64,000 bases of DNA from Halobacillus hunanensis (GCF_900166655.1 NZ_FVZB01000006.1:124001-188000), one strand, 5' to 3'; positions 19,949 through 29,597 are shown, counted from the stretch's first letter. The notes: a model not told the origin generated them from the letters alone. A program made the numbers and translations.

Positions 19949-19984
19949 GGATAGAAATGTCCCAGGCAGTCATAATCTGTCCCG
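19949..19984 (-). promoter_or_regulatory. CggR operator (tandem direct repeats)
   Basis: Read on the minus strand: CGGGAC, 6 bases, TGAC, 4 bases, TGGGAC, 6 bases, ATCC. The spacing is identical to the B. subtilis operator CGGGAC-N6-TGTC-N4-CGGGAC-N6-TGTC. It lies between the predicted promoter and cggR, where bound CggR would block elongation. Confidence 0.85.
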
Positions 19985-20016
19985 CTCGGAGCAAAAAAAT
20001 ATCCTTTTCAATTTAT

Positions 20017-20045
20017 ATATTATCAGTGCAGGTGAAGCTGTGCAA
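20017..20045 (-). promoter_or_regulatory. Predicted SigA promoter of the cggR-gap operon
   Basis: TTGCAC (20040-20045) and TAATAT (20017-20022) with a 17-base spacer on the minus strand, about 33 bases upstream of the CggR operator. The -35 lies only 9 bases beyond the glutaredoxin stop codon. Confidence 0.7.
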
Positions 20046-20054
20046 CTGAAAAAC

Positions 20055-20288
20055 TCAGTGTAACCGCTCTCTTAGCGAAAAAACATCGATTTCCCGGTAA
20101 TCAATTTTTTCTCCGTTAATAAAAAGGACGGGAATTTCGAGAAAGTAACTACGCAGTAATTGCTCATCTTCCTCTATATTAACCTCAGTCATGTCAATTT
20201 GATAGTCCATGGCGAGAACTACAACCAGTTCTTTCACTTCATCACACAGTTTACAATTACTTTTTCCGTAGAGTGTTATTTTATTCAC
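20055..20288 (-). CDS. Glutaredoxin-family protein
   Basis: A 77-residue thioredoxin-fold protein beginning MNKITLYGKSNCKLCDEVKE. The CKLC pair sits at the redox position near residues 12-15, and the cis-proline appears in FLEIPVLFINGE. It is probably a small dithiol oxidoreductase, perhaps working with bacillithiol (bshB2 is in this window), but no partner can be deduced. The start is GTG at 20288 with GGGAGGGAAGG upstream. It lies directly upstream of the cggR promoter on the same strand. Confidence 0.85.
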   Translation of the reverse strand: MNKITLYGKSNCKLCDEVKELVVVLAMDYQIDMTEVNIEEDEQLLRSYFLEIPVLFINGEKIDYREIDVFSLRERLH

Positions 20289-20345
20289 GTTATCCTTCCC
20301 TCCCTTATATAGAGCATTTTTTTAATATGTAACAAGGATAAAACT

Positions 20346-20372
20346 AAAAAGCCACGTTAAGAAACGTGGCTT
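20346..20372 (-). terminator. Terminator overlapping the end of the 75-residue gene
   Basis: Arms AAGCCACGTT and AACGTGGCTT pair over 10 bases with a four-base loop, followed by TTTTTAG on the minus strand. The stop codon of the upstream gene (20357-20359) lies inside the hairpin. Confidence 0.85.
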
Positions 20373-20584
20373 ACAAAATCATAATAACCATGGTCAATTT
20401 TAAATTTCTTCGACTCTAAGAACTCGATCAATTCATTCTCACCAGCCGCTCTTTCAAGAGAACGATACAGTGACTTTAAATTAAAGGACAGCTTTCTTCT
20501 ATGCTGGATATCAAGAATATGGATTCTACGGTCTTCTGGAATCTTTTCAGTTGATATGATTTTGAAACGAATAATATTTGTCAT
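20357..20584 (-). CDS. Small protein of unknown function
   Basis: A 75-residue soluble, basic protein starting MTNIIRFKIISTEKIPEDRR; I recognise no family. A two-strand beginning (RFKIISTEK ... RRIHILDIQHRRKLSFNLKSL) is followed by a helix-rich half (LYRSLERAAGENELIEFLESKKF) ending YYDFVSHVS. No cysteine pair or signal peptide is present. AAAAGGAGA upstream of the ATG at 20584 supports real translation, and a good terminator closes the gene. The longer in-frame extension upstream crosses the ribosome binding site and is not supported. It lies between tRNA-Arg and the glutaredoxin gene on the same strand. Confidence 0.65.
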   Translation of the reverse strand: MTNIIRFKIISTEKIPEDRRIHILDIQHRRKLSFNLKSLYRSLERAAGENELIEFLESKKFKIDHGYYDFVSHVS

Positions 20585-20762
20585 AAAATCTCCTTTTCGC
20601 TTAACGAAGAACCAACAAATTCGTATATCCTCAAGAATAACACACACAATTTTCGAGTGAAACTTTTAACACTCAGCCTGACTAGATAATGTGCTATAAA
20701 AAAACCACCTGCTAAAATAGGCAGCGTGGGGAAATTAAACATATCATTAATGAAAGTATAAG

Positions 20763-20843
<81 letters not shown>

Positions 20844-20960
20844 CAGAAAGACAAGGTATATTATACGATTAATCACCAAGAAAATCAAGATCTATTTTGA
20901 CTTAAGAGTCTTGGAATTCTATTAATAATCACAGGTTTATCCTACTCAAATTAGGGAAAT

Positions 20961-20990
20961 GATGGTACAGGGATGCTCAATTGTACCATC
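20961..20990. promoter_or_regulatory. Inverted repeat between tRNA-Arg and clpP
   Basis: GATGGTACA (20961-20969) and TGTACCATC (20982-20990) are perfect 9-base inverted copies with a 12-base gap. There is no T-tract. It lies 100 bases upstream of the clpP promoter and could be an operator or an RNA hairpin. I see nothing else in 20839-21090. Confidence 0.5.
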
Positions 20991-21090
20991 TTCAGCTATT
21001 TTTCTATAACCGCGAATCTAAAAAGTCCTGTACCTCTCTCCAGACCCGCCAAGGACTAAAGAAATTAGTCAAAAAGGTACAATCTTTTTG

Positions 21091-21120
21091 TTTGACCTTT
21101 TCTGACCTTAAAGGTATGAT
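21091..21120 (+). promoter_or_regulatory. clpP promoter with CtsR operator
   Basis: The -35 TTGACC (21092-21097) and -10 TATGAT (21115-21120) are 17 bases apart. The -35 is embedded in 21091-21107, whose reverse complement GGTCAGAAAAGGTCAAA matches the CtsR heptad repeat (RGTCAAA-NAN-RGTCAAA) with one mismatch. CtsR is the class III heat-shock repressor of clp genes in Bacillus. Confidence 0.85.
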
Positions 21121-21168
21121 AAAAACATATTCCATCATATATGCAATGATGAAAAGGAGGAAATTACA

Positions 21169-21756
21169 ATGAATTTAATCCCAACAGTAATTGAACAAAC
21201 TAACCGCGGAGAACGTGCCTATGACATTTATTCCCGTTTATTAAAAGATCGGATTATTATGCTAGGCAGTGCTATTGATGATAATGTTTCCAACTCTATC
21301 GTTGCTCAGCTATTATTCTTAGCTGCTGAAGACCCTGAGAAGGACATTTCACTTTATATTAACTCTCCGGGTGGATCCATTACCTCTGGAATGGCTATCT
21401 ACGATACGATGCAGTTCATCAAGCCAAACGTTTCTACAATCTGCACAGGTATGGCCGCTTCTATGGGTGCTTTCCTTCTCAATGCCGGTGCAAAAGGAAA
21501 ACGTTATGCACTGCCAAACAGTGAAGTGATGATCCACCAGCCACTCGGCGGAACACAAGGGCAAGCATCCGACATTGAAATTCACGCTAAGCGTATCATC
21601 AAAATGCGCGAGAAATTAAACCAAATTCTATCAGAACGAACTGGTCAGCCGCTTGAAGTGATCGAGCGTGACACAGACCGAGATAATTTCATGTCAGCCC
21701 ATGAAGCTGTTGAATATGGTCTAATCGATAAAGTGATGGAAAAGACAGGCGAATAA
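21169..21756 (+). CDS. clpP: ATP-dependent Clp protease proteolytic subunit
   Basis: A 195-residue serine peptidase that forms the two-ring tetradecamer working with ClpC, ClpX and ClpE. The catalytic triad is Ser98 ([10 protein letters not shown]), His123 (VMIHQPLGG) and Asp172 ([10 protein letters not shown]). The oxyanion segment is [10 protein letters not shown], and the N-terminal [14 protein letters not shown] is the axial loop that docks the ATPase. AAAAGGAGG lies before the ATG. Expression is probably stress-inducible through the CtsR site just upstream. Confidence 0.98.
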   Translation: MNLIPTVIEQTNRGERAYDIYSRLLKDRIIMLGSAIDDNVSNSIVAQLLFLAAEDPEKDISLYINSPGGSITSGMAIYDTMQFIKPNVSTICTGMAASMGAFLLNAGAKGKRYALPNSEVMIHQPLGGTQGQASDIEIHAKRIIKMREKLNQILSERTGQPLEVIERDTDRDNFMSAHEAVEYGLIDKVMEKTGE

Positions 21757-21762
21757 GAAACA

Positions 21763-21790
21763 AATGCCCGCTGTTCATGCAGCGGGCATT
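21763..21790 (+). terminator. Terminator between clpP and crh
   Basis: AATGCCCGCTG (21763-21773) and CAGCGGGCATT (21780-21790) pair over 11 bases with a six-base loop, 7 bases after the clpP stop. The T-tract is short on the plus strand and slightly longer on the minus strand, so it may serve both convergent units. Confidence 0.75.
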
Positions 21791-21863
21791 GTTATGTATG
21801 GCCATGGAGCCACCAACCATTTATGATTATAAAATTTTGTTCATTTCTTCACATAAATACGTA

Positions 21864-22115
21864 CTACTCTTTCACAAAGGCCGTTAATTCAGCTATCGCT
21901 TTTTCTTCATCCGTTCCCTCAGCTATTAACAAAATCTCCTCATCATAGGCCACTGCCAAACTCATGAGCCCCATAATGCTCTTTGCATTCACCCGCTTCT
22001 GCTCTTTCTCAATAAAAATATCTGCTGAAAAGCGATTTGCTTGCTGCACAAACTGAGCAGCAGGCCTTGCTTGTAATCCTGTCTCCAATTCAACCTTTAC
22101 GGACTGTTCAATCAT
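21864..22115 (-). CDS. crh: Catabolite repression HPr-like protein Crh
   Basis: An 83-residue HPr paralogue. The position of the phosphorylatable histidine is glutamine (Gln15 in ETGLQARPAA), so it cannot carry phosphate in sugar transport, while Ser46 in NAKSIMGLMSL is kept for HPr kinase. By B. subtilis precedent, P-Ser-Crh is a CcpA co-repressor, and unphosphorylated Crh binds methylglyoxal synthase. It lies next to whiA-yvcK-rapZ as in B. subtilis; here a terminator-like hairpin separates it from whiA. Confidence 0.96.
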   Translation of the reverse strand: MIEQSVKVELETGLQARPAAQFVQQANRFSADIFIEKEQKRVNAKSIMGLMSLAVAYDEEILLIAEGTDEEKAIAELTAFVKE

Positions 22116-22179
22116 TTATTCATTCCCCTCTCTATCATGTTTTCATTATTTTTAGAAAGCGCATACAATCCATTTTAAA

Positions 22180-22206
22180 TAAAGAACGCTTTCTATAGGA
22201 AAGCGT
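22180..22206 (-). terminator. Terminator-like hairpin between whiA and crh
   Basis: ACGCTTTC (22186-22193) and GAAAGCGT (22199-22206) pair with a five-base loop, followed on the minus strand by TTCTTTATTT. It lies 44 bases after the whiA stop and should reduce read-through into crh. Confidence 0.7.
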
Positions 22207-22249
22207 CCTCAATTGTAAATCATTATAGCATGAAATTTTTCAGATTACA

Positions 22250-23209
22250 TTATTTTTGACTACTTTCCTTTACTTCACCTCGCCTAACTTTGTCCGCAAA
22301 ATCATCGATCTTGCGCAGGCGATGGTTAATACCGGATTTACTTATCGGAGAACCTGATACTAACTCCCCCAGCTCTTTCAACGATACTTCCTGATGCTGA
22401 AGTCGAAGTGAGGCGATTTCATGAAGCTTATCAGGCAAGGCTTCTAATCCTACTGTTTGTTTAATGAATCTAATATTTTCTACCTGCCTGAACGCAGCTC
22501 CAATCGTCTTATTTAAGTTGGCCGTTTCGCAATTGACAAGCCGATTCACAGAGTTTCTCATATCTCTGACGATACGTACATCTTCGAATTTAAAAAGAGC
22601 CTGGTGGGCCCCGATATTGCTAATCAGCTCAGTAATCTTCTCCGCCTCTTTTAAGTAAGTAATAAACCCTTTTTTTCTCTCCAAAGTACGTGCATGTAAC
22701 TCAAAGCTGTTCATTAGCTCACATAAAGCCTCATTATGTGATTCGTCAGAAGAGTGGATCTCTAAATGGTAGGATGATGTTTCCGGATTATTTACAGATC
22801 CTCCCGCTAAAAAAGCTCCTCGCAAGTATGCCCGCTTGCACCCGGTAGTGGCCAAATACTTTTTTGGAATCTCCGGATTGACCGAAAACGGCCCGACTAA
22901 AATTTCTAAGTCTTTTAACAGTCTTTCAGCGTTTTCTTTCATTCTGACAATATAAACATTATTCTTTTTTAAACGCATTTTCTTTCTTACCAGAAGTTCT
23001 ACAGGATATGGATACAGCTTTTTAATCAGCATATAAATGCGTCTCGCTATTGCAGCATTCTCTGTTTGAATATCCAATAAATAGGACTTATTAGATAAAG
23101 AAAATGTTCCATTCATTCGAACGAGGGCTGCCAATTCCGCTTCCACACTATTCTTCTCATCGGCTTCTACATTCGTTAGTTCCTTTTTAATCTCTGACGC
23201 AAACGACAC
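22250..23209 (-). CDS. whiA: DNA-binding protein WhiA
   Basis: A 319-residue WhiA-family protein with an N-terminal region related to LAGLIDADG homing endonucleases ([28 protein letters not shown]) and a C-terminal helix-turn-helix ([31 protein letters not shown]). In Streptomyces it is a sporulation regulator; in B. subtilis it affects cell division and chromosome segregation. I chose the GTG at 23209, six bases after GGGGGTG, giving [12 protein letters not shown] as the N-terminus as in B. subtilis; the longer frame starts before this site. It follows yvcK in the operon. Confidence 0.93.
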   Translation of the reverse strand: MSFASEIKKELTNVEADEKNSVEAELAALVRMNGTFSLSNKSYLLDIQTENAAIARRIYMLIKKLYPYPVELLVRKKMRLKKNNVYIVRMKENAERLLKDLEILVGPFSVNPEIPKKYLATTGCKRAYLRGAFLAGGSVNNPETSSYHLEIHSSDESHNEALCELMNSFELHARTLERKKGFITYLKEAEKITELISNIGAHQALFKFEDVRIVRDMRNSVNRLVNCETANLNKTIGAAFRQVENIRFIKQTVGLEALPDKLHEIASLRLQHQEVSLKELGELVSGSPISKSGINHRLRKIDDFADKVRRGEVKESSQK

Positions 23210-23259
23210 TATGTTCACCCCCATTTTAGACAATCTTCAAGCGGCATGACTGCTTTCTC

Positions 23260-24213
23260 CTATAACATCGAATGCAGCAAATGAGCCAATTTAGTCGTAT
23301 CATGGCGAATGGCTGCCTGGCTTTTATCAATAATATCTTCTTCAATAATATTTAGTCCCAGTGCCTTAATTCGATCCATGTCATAATGCACAGGTTCTGC
23401 ATTTTCTTCTGCATAAACTTTCCTGATATTCGGCCCAATCGGTTTATTATGAACGACAACGGAATGAATGCATCCTTCTCCAACATGATCATATATAGCC
23501 TGCACATGATCAGCTGCTGTATAACCTGATGTTTCCCCTTCCTGTGTCATCACATTACACACATACGTTACCTTCGCCTTCGTTTCTCTTAATGCCTGAC
23601 CGATCTCTGGTATTATAATGTTCGGCAGAATGCTAGTGTAGAGACTACCCGGTGCAATCACCACCAGGTCTGCATCCTTTATGGCCTCCATCGCCTCTGG
23701 CAATGGTTGAATAGGAAGCGGGCTGACATATACGCGTTTAATTCGCTTATTGGCTTTTGGGATATTCGACTCTCCCGTTACAAGCGTCCCATCTTCCATC
23801 TCAGCATGTAGATTCATGGAGTGGTTAGCAATAGGATAGATATTTCCTTTCACATTCAGTACACGAGAAATTTCCTTAATTCCATGGTAAAAATCTCCTG
23901 TCATTGATGTCATCGCAGCGAGCAGCAAGTTCCCCATTGAATGTCCAGAAAGTCCGTTCCCATTTACAAAACGGTGTTGAAATAAATCAAGAAGCATTGG
24001 TTCTGCATCTGACATGGCTGCGAGAACGTTCCTGATATCACCGGGTGCCGGGATAGAAAGCTCACTTCTTAATCTTCCTGAACTCCCTCCGTCATCTGCA
24101 ACGGTCACGATCGCGGAAAGGTCTATTGGAAAATATTTAAGCCCCCTCAATAATACAGGCATCCCTGTTCCTCCGCCAATGACTACTACCTTGGGTTTAT
24201 TCAAACGATCCAT
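23260..24213 (-). CDS. yvcK: Gluconeogenesis factor YvcK (MgfK)
   Basis: A 317-residue UDP-sugar-binding protein of the CofD-like family, needed for normal cell shape on gluconeogenic carbon sources in B. subtilis. It shows VVIGGGTGMPVLLRGLK, VTVADDGGSSGRLR, PGDIRNVLAAMSD, HSMGNLLLAAM and VIAPGSLYTSILPNI. It lies 3 bases after rapZ and upstream of whiA, and is transcribed with them. It does not phosphorylate F420 precursors in Bacilli despite the CofD-like fold; that point comes from the literature, not the sequence. Confidence 0.95.
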   Translation of the reverse strand: MDRLNKPKVVVIGGGTGMPVLLRGLKYFPIDLSAIVTVADDGGSSGRLRSELSIPAPGDIRNVLAAMSDAEPMLLDLFQHRFVNGNGLSGHSMGNLLLAAMTSMTGDFYHGIKEISRVLNVKGNIYPIANHSMNLHAEMEDGTLVTGESNIPKANKRIKRVYVSPLPIQPLPEAMEAIKDADLVVIAPGSLYTSILPNIIIPEIGQALRETKAKVTYVCNVMTQEGETSGYTAADHVQAIYDHVGEGCIHSVVVHNKPIGPNIRKVYAEENAEPVHYDMDRIKALGLNIIEEDIIDKSQAAIRHDTTKLAHLLHSML

Positions 24214-24216
24214 GGA

Positions 24217-25101
24217 TTACAAACCCTTTCTTTTATCAATATCCCGGTGCGTCACATGGGTCACAAAGTCACTGGAGAAGTAATTGGAAAGATACTCAGC
24301 TATGGCAACAGAACGGTGTTGGCCGCCTGTGCAGCCGATTGCTACTACCAACTGACTCTTTCCTTCTCTCTTATACTGTGGCAGCATAAACTGCAGCAAA
24401 TCTTTAAGCTTTTCAAGAAATTTTTGAGTATCAGACCACTTAAATACATAGGAGGATACTTCTGAATTTAATCCTGTCAGCGGGCGCATATTTTCTACAT
24501 AATGCGGGTTGGGTAAAAACCTGACATCGAACATAAGGTCCGCATCGATCGGCACCCCATACTTAAACCCGAAAGAAACCATCTGTACAGAAAACACTTG
24601 CTGTTTCTGTGCCTTGTAACGGTCGAGAATCCTATCTCTCAGTTCCTTCGGTTTAAGGCTGGATGTATTTATAATAGTTTGAGCACGTCCCTGCAGTTCG
24701 TCCAGCATCTTACGTTCCTGACGAATGCCTTCGAGTGGAAGGCCGTCTTTAGCCAGCGGATGAGACCGTCTTGTTTCCTTATATCTCGAAACAAGGGATT
24801 GATCTTCTGCATCCAGGAACAGGATATGACTATCCAGCCAATCTTCATTCCCTAAACGATCAAGGGCATCAAATAAAGAATCGAAAAATTCACGCCCTCT
24901 TAAATCCATCACAAGGGCAACATTCTTAATATCATTCGTTGAATCCTTCATTAAATCCAAGAATTTAGGTAAAAGAGTCGGCGGCAGATTATCAACACAA
25001 AAAAAGCCTAAGTCTTCAAAACTTTGGATAGCAACGGTCTTTCCTGCTCCAGACATTCCAGTTATGATTACAAGTTGAGTATTGTTTTCTTTTTCTGCCA
25101 T
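24217..25101 (-). CDS. rapZ: RNase adapter protein RapZ (YvcJ)
   Basis: A 294-residue P-loop nucleotide-binding protein. Walker A is GMSGAGKT (residues 15-22), Walker B-like residues lie in [13 protein letters not shown], and the C-terminal domain contains [24 protein letters not shown] and the conserved [16 protein letters not shown]. In enteric bacteria RapZ targets a small RNA to RNase E; in B. subtilis YvcJ binds GTP and affects competence. It sits between the Nudix gene and yvcK, 3 bases before the latter. Confidence 0.95.
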   Translation of the reverse strand: MAEKENNTQLVIITGMSGAGKTVAIQSFEDLGFFCVDNLPPTLLPKFLDLMKDSTNDIKNVALVMDLRGREFFDSLFDALDRLGNEDWLDSHILFLDAEDQSLVSRYKETRRSHPLAKDGLPLEGIRQERKMLDELQGRAQTIINTSSLKPKELRDRILDRYKAQKQQVFSVQMVSFGFKYGVPIDADLMFDVRFLPNPHYVENMRPLTGLNSEVSSYVFKWSDTQKFLEKLKDLLQFMLPQYKREGKSQLVVAIGCTGGQHRSVAIAEYLSNYFSSDFVTHVTHRDIDKRKGL

Positions 25102-25117
25102 AAGCCATCGCTCCTCA

Positions 25118-25585
25118 TTACGTAGGTCGACACGGGTCCAGTTCCTGGTCGATCAATTGAAAGTCAGTTGTATAGATGAATGTACCGTATACTTGTTCTT
25201 CACTCGATAAAATATGATTGAATATATAGCGATCACCTTCAGCCATCGGTTTATCCAGAACTTCTTCTACAGCTACCCATTCGAGCTGGCCCTCTTCACT
25301 GACTTCTAATAGCTCGCCTTGATAGTCTGTTGTATAAAAGGTAAACATCATCCACTCCTGAACAGTTTGATCGTCCTCTTTCATGATAAATGTAAAAGAA
25401 CCTTTTAGTTCAGGATCTTTGATACGTAAACCCGTTTCTTCGTGGAATTCACGGACTACAGAATCTTTAATATTTTCCCCAGCCTCCATTTTTCCGCCAG
25501 GGACAACATACCAGCCACGCCTTGGTTTTTTTAACATTAATATATGATTATCTTTTCGTAAAATACAGTTTGCTACACGTTGCAC
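25118..25585 (-). CDS. yvcI: Nudix hydrolase (YvcI type)
   Basis: A 155-residue pyrophosphohydrolase with the Nudix box [24 protein letters not shown] (about residues 31-54), including the REFHEETG metal-binding helix. It resembles 8-oxo-dGTP diphosphatases, but substrate specificity cannot be read from the box. The start is GTG at 25585 with GAGGTG seven bases upstream. It is the first gene of the yvcI-rapZ-yvcK-whiA operon, with a promoter at 25627-25656. Confidence 0.9.
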   Translation of the reverse strand: MQRVANCILRKDNHILMLKKPRRGWYVVPGGKMEAGENIKDSVVREFHEETGLRIKDPELKGSFTFIMKEDDQTVQEWMMFTFYTTDYQGELLEVSEEGQLEWVAVEEVLDKPMAEGDRYIFNHILSSEEQVYGTFIYTTDFQLIDQELDPCRPT

Positions 25586-25626
25586 GTCTTGTCACCTCAT
25601 TTATTCTCTAGAGGGCATTCTTATCT

Positions 25627-25656
25627 ATTATACAATGAATACGTAATTGGCTACAA
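25627..25656 (-). promoter_or_regulatory. Predicted SigA promoter of the yvcI-rapZ-yvcK-whiA operon
   Basis: TTGTAG (25651-25656) and a perfect TATAAT (25627-25632) with an 18-base spacer on the minus strand, 41 bases before the Nudix start codon. Confidence 0.7.
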
Positions 25657-25790
25657 TGTTATGCTTGCTTCATTAAGGGAAATCACTTACGTTTTATCCC
25701 CGGAGTAATAAGGTCTGGATGCAAGTCACAGTTTTTTTTCGTTCTCTTACAGTCTATATAATACCAATTTTAATTTTCGCAAAAAGACAC

Positions 25791-25821
25791 AAAAAAATGC
25801 ACAGGTGATAAACACCTGTGC
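25791..25821 (-). terminator. Terminator of trxB
   Basis: GCACAGGTG (25799-25807) and CACCTGTGC (25813-25821) pair over 9 bases, followed on the minus strand by ATTTTTTTG. It lies about 100 bases after the trxB stop. The remainder of 25586-25919 holds the promoter above and no gene. Confidence 0.9.
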
Positions 25822-25919
25822 CTAATAGAGATCTATTAAAAGGGGGTCAATTAATCACTTTTATTGTACCCCATTAATGTTTCATACGTGTTACAGGAGA
25901 ATTAAGCTGGAGTTACTTT

Positions 25920-26873
<954 letters not shown>

Positions 26874-26950
26874 TCATCAACTCCTTGTCAACACAATCTT
26901 AATCCTGTAAACATCATAATAAATCTTACTAAGAGCGTCCATTAATGTGC

Positions 26951-27967
26951 TTATCCTCGAATCCATGGCCCGCCTTCTTCACTCAACTTGGGAAACTGTT
27001 TACAGCCTTTTTCCCAAAGCTGCAAAGCACGCGATGGATTACCAGTGTGATAGCAAGAAATACTAAACCATTTATAATAGCTTCTTCTTCTCACTACTTG
27101 TTTATTCCTCAATGCACGAAAACGGTCCACTGCTTCATTATAGTATCCAGCTCGTGCTAACGTTTCTGAGATAGCCAATTTTTGTTGTTCGTGCATAGGA
27201 TATACGTTTCTTAATGGTTCGATTAAGGAAATCGCGCGTTCCTCTTGTTGTTCGGCTAAGTAAAAACACGCCAGGTTGACGAGGCTGTGTATATTCTTAT
27301 GATCTTTTTTAAGCCATGCATTCTCTAATTCAATCGCTTCGGCATGTTCGCCGATCTGAAACAAGGCATACGCATACTTATGCTTGGCAAGACTAAATTC
27401 AGGGAACAGTTCCATCATTTCTTGTAAAACAGGCAAAGCTTGGTCCCATTCTTCATGCTCTAAATGATAAAAAGCCGTTTCCTGATAGATAAGCAGTTCA
27501 TCTTCATCGTCAAAAGCAAAGTCCTCTTCAATTTCTTCCTCTTCTAAGGAATTAAGCATACCCAGCAGTTGTTTGGCTGCTTCCTCAAAATCCCCATCAT
27601 CCGTATGATCTAAATATTTTTCGGCGTACTTTTGTGCATCATTTAGAAGGCCAAGATGGGCATAATTGTTAGCCATCAAGTAGTAACAGTCCGGATATTG
27701 TTCCCCATATTGGACAATTACTTCACTTAATAGCTGGTTCGCAGCATGATAAGAGCCAACCTCGGTGTATACGACAGAGAGCTGGCAAGAATAAAGCGGT
27801 TCATCCGGACTGATCTCGATGGCTTTTTTCAGCCATTTAACAGCCGCATTGAACCGCCGTTTTTTAAAGGCATGGATTCCATGAGAGAAATAAAAATTCC
27901 CTGTTGGTAAAAAAGGGATGATATTTGTCTTTTCATTCGTTGCCGCAGGATTCGGTGATGTCGTCAT
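26951..27967 (-). CDS. Tetratricopeptide-repeat protein (YvcD-like)
   Basis: A 338-residue soluble protein of repeated helix pairs. TPR units are seen from about residue 20 (NFYFSHGIHAFKKRRFNAAVKWLKKAIEISPDEP) through LYSCQLSVVYTEVGSYHAANQLL, DQALPVLQEMMELFP and FSLAKHKYAYALFQIGEHAEAIELENAWLK, with an acidic linker EEEEIEEDFAFDDEDE. It probably serves as a protein-interaction scaffold; partners are unknown. The ATG at 27967 follows GGGGG by six bases; 11 upstream codons in frame are unsupported. Position next to trxB matches yvcD of B. subtilis. Confidence 0.8.
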   Translation of the reverse strand: MTTSPNPAATNEKTNIIPFLPTGNFYFSHGIHAFKKRRFNAAVKWLKKAIEISPDEPLYSCQLSVVYTEVGSYHAANQLLSEVIVQYGEQYPDCYYLMANNYAHLGLLNDAQKYAEKYLDHTDDGDFEEAAKQLLGMLNSLEEEEIEEDFAFDDEDELLIYQETAFYHLEHEEWDQALPVLQEMMELFPEFSLAKHKYAYALFQIGEHAEAIELENAWLKKDHKNIHSLVNLACFYLAEQQEERAISLIEPLRNVYPMHEQQKLAISETLARAGYYNEAVDRFRALRNKQVVRRRSYYKWFSISCYHTGNPSRALQLWEKGCKQFPKLSEEGGPWIRG

Positions 27968-28063
27968 GACGGTCCCCCTATTTTCCGTGTCCATTCTCAC
28001 TAATTATGCAGTATAACATAGAAGCGGGAAATGAAATAGAAGAAATTTGTATTTTTTTGTAGA

Positions 28064-28895
28064 TGAGTCAATTTCATAATGGTCTTACAAAAATAAAGAC
28101 TTTGGATGGGGAGAAGGTGGTCGTGGAAATAACTCGCTTTTCATGAGGTTAGAGCAAAAGTAAGATAATAACAATTGGTGCATATAAACCGCTGCGAAAA
28201 TATACTTCGCTAAAACAGCACATCGTTCGTCTGTTTACTTAAGAAGTCTAGTTTGTCCCATTATCGTTCGACGTTGGCACATGCCCTCGTGCGTAGTCGA
28301 GTAGTTCGGCCTTGAAACAGGACGTTTCGACTTTAGCCGAACTTCCTCTATCCCTTAAATTCCTTGAAGTCCAAAATTAACCGAACAACCTTTAACTCGC
28401 CAACCTTTCCGTAGAAATTCCGCAGTTACTATCCTCCATTTCGTTAATGCGAGCATCGGAGCCATCTAATAAAAAATGGAGTTGTAAAAAGGATAGGGGA
28501 TAGTTGCTTCAACGTATAAACTCACCCATTAATAGTCATAGAGTGTTTCTACAGTGACAAGGCCGTTCCTTCCCCCTTTTATAGAAAGGTGGAACAGGAA
28601 ATAGCGAGACTCCTGTGGGATTATAGTACAGGGTGAGGCCCCGCAGGCGAAGCCGAGGAGACTCACCGGTTAAAGGATGTTCGGTTAAGTTCGGCACGTC
28701 CTGTGCCAACATCGAACGACTCCACGTCGTGTGAGGCCGCGGAAAGCTAGTTATTTCCACGACCACCTTCTCCTCAACTAGATGATGGAACGTCTAAATT
28801 TAATAACAGTTATTTCGAATTTTCTCCCTGACTAGACTTGGTAAGTGATATCTTTCACTTTCCAATCCCCTTGCTGTGCAAAGGCTGAGAATGGA
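28064..28895. repeat. Dispersed palindromic element, copy B
   Basis: An 830-base non-coding block between yvcD and hisIE. It starts TGAGTCAATTTCATAATGG, the same 19 bases that open copy C at 58584. Arms at 28110-28140 and 28743-28773 are inverted copies over 31 bases with one mismatch; a second pair, CGTTCGACGTTGGCAC (28265-28280) and 28703-28718, is inverted with one mismatch. Inside lie a deleted form of module 1 (28180-28225) and a module 2 palindrome (28577-28680). Its last 120 bases align with 59013-59130. ORFs here only follow the palindromes. I see no gene from 27968 to 28970. Confidence 0.75.
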
Positions 28896-28934
28896 GTTAA
28901 AATAAACATTTTTTGAAGGGCATTATAAACAAAA

Positions 28935-28960
28935 AATGGCCGCTGTCGAACTTGACAGCG
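28935..28960 (-). terminator. Terminator of the histidine operon
   Basis: CGCTGTC (28941-28947) and GACAGCG (28954-28960) pair with a six-base loop, followed on the minus strand by GCCATTTTTTG. It lies 10 bases after the hisIE stop. Confidence 0.85.
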
Positions 28961-28970
28961 AGCACTCCTT

Positions 28971-29597
28971 TTATTCTTTATGGCGTTTTTCCAGTACAGC
29001 CAGTACCTGATCGAGGCTGACCCCTCGGTCTGTTAGTAACAGTAACAAATGAAATAATAAATCTGCTGATTCGAGTGAAAGCTCTTCGGGATCATCGTTT
29101 TTTGCAGCAATGATCACTTCGCCCGCTTCCTCCCCAATTTTCTTAGCAATACGGTCTACACCTTGCTGAAAAAGTTGGGAGGTATAGGAATTCTCAGGTA
29201 AAATCGTCTTCCTCTCAGCCAGGACTTTCCTTAATTCGTCTATGATTGCATAGGGCTGATCGCCCGCACGTACATCATGCCTCAGTAAAGATTCTGTGAA
29301 GCAGCTATATTCACCCTTATGACAGGCTGGCCCCGACGGAATGACCTGGATTAACAAAGCATCTTGATCGCAATCAAAGCGTATTTCCACGACTTTCTGC
29401 GTATGACCCGATGTCGCACCCTTATGCCAAAGCTCTTCTCGAGAACGGCTGTAGAAAACCGTTTCTTCTTTTTCTAAGGTAAGTTCAATCGATTCTTTAT
29501 TCATGTAAGCAAGTGTCAACACCTCTTTTGATCGAGCATCTTGCACGATCGCAGGCACTAACCCTTTTTCATTGAATTGAATGTCTTGCAAATTCAT
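28971..29597 (-). CDS. hisIE: Bifunctional phosphoribosyl-AMP cyclohydrolase / phosphoribosyl-ATP pyrophosphatase
   Basis: A 208-residue fusion catalysing steps 2 and 3 of histidine synthesis. The HisI domain (about 1-110) has [31 protein letters not shown], the metal-binding aspartates and cysteine in RFDCDQDA, and the CHKGEYSCF cysteines. The HisE domain (about 115-208) has the MazG-like helix [22 protein letters not shown] and [13 protein letters not shown]. It overlaps hisF by 4 bases (ATGA) and is the last gene of the operon. Confidence 0.97.
   Translation of the reverse strand: MNLQDIQFNEKGLVPAIVQDARSKEVLTLAYMNKESIELTLEKEETVFYSRSREELWHKGATSGHTQKVVEIRFDCDQDALLIQVIPSGPACHKGEYSCFTESLLRHDVRAGDQPYAIIDELRKVLAERKTILPENSYTSQLFQQGVDRIAKKIGEEAGEVIIAAKNDDPEELSLESADLLFHLLLLLTDRGVSLDQVLAVLEKRHKE

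Noticed and set aside
20981-21172. 63-codon open frame upstream of clpP
   Set aside because: It covers the clpP promoter and CtsR operator and lacks a translation start signal.
21864-22115. A second ptsH
   Set aside because: Residue 15 is glutamine instead of histidine and the neighbours are whiA-yvcK, so it is Crh rather than a transport HPr.
28536-28766. 76-codon open frame on the minus strand
   Set aside because: It follows the inverted arms of repeat copy B and has no ribosome binding site.
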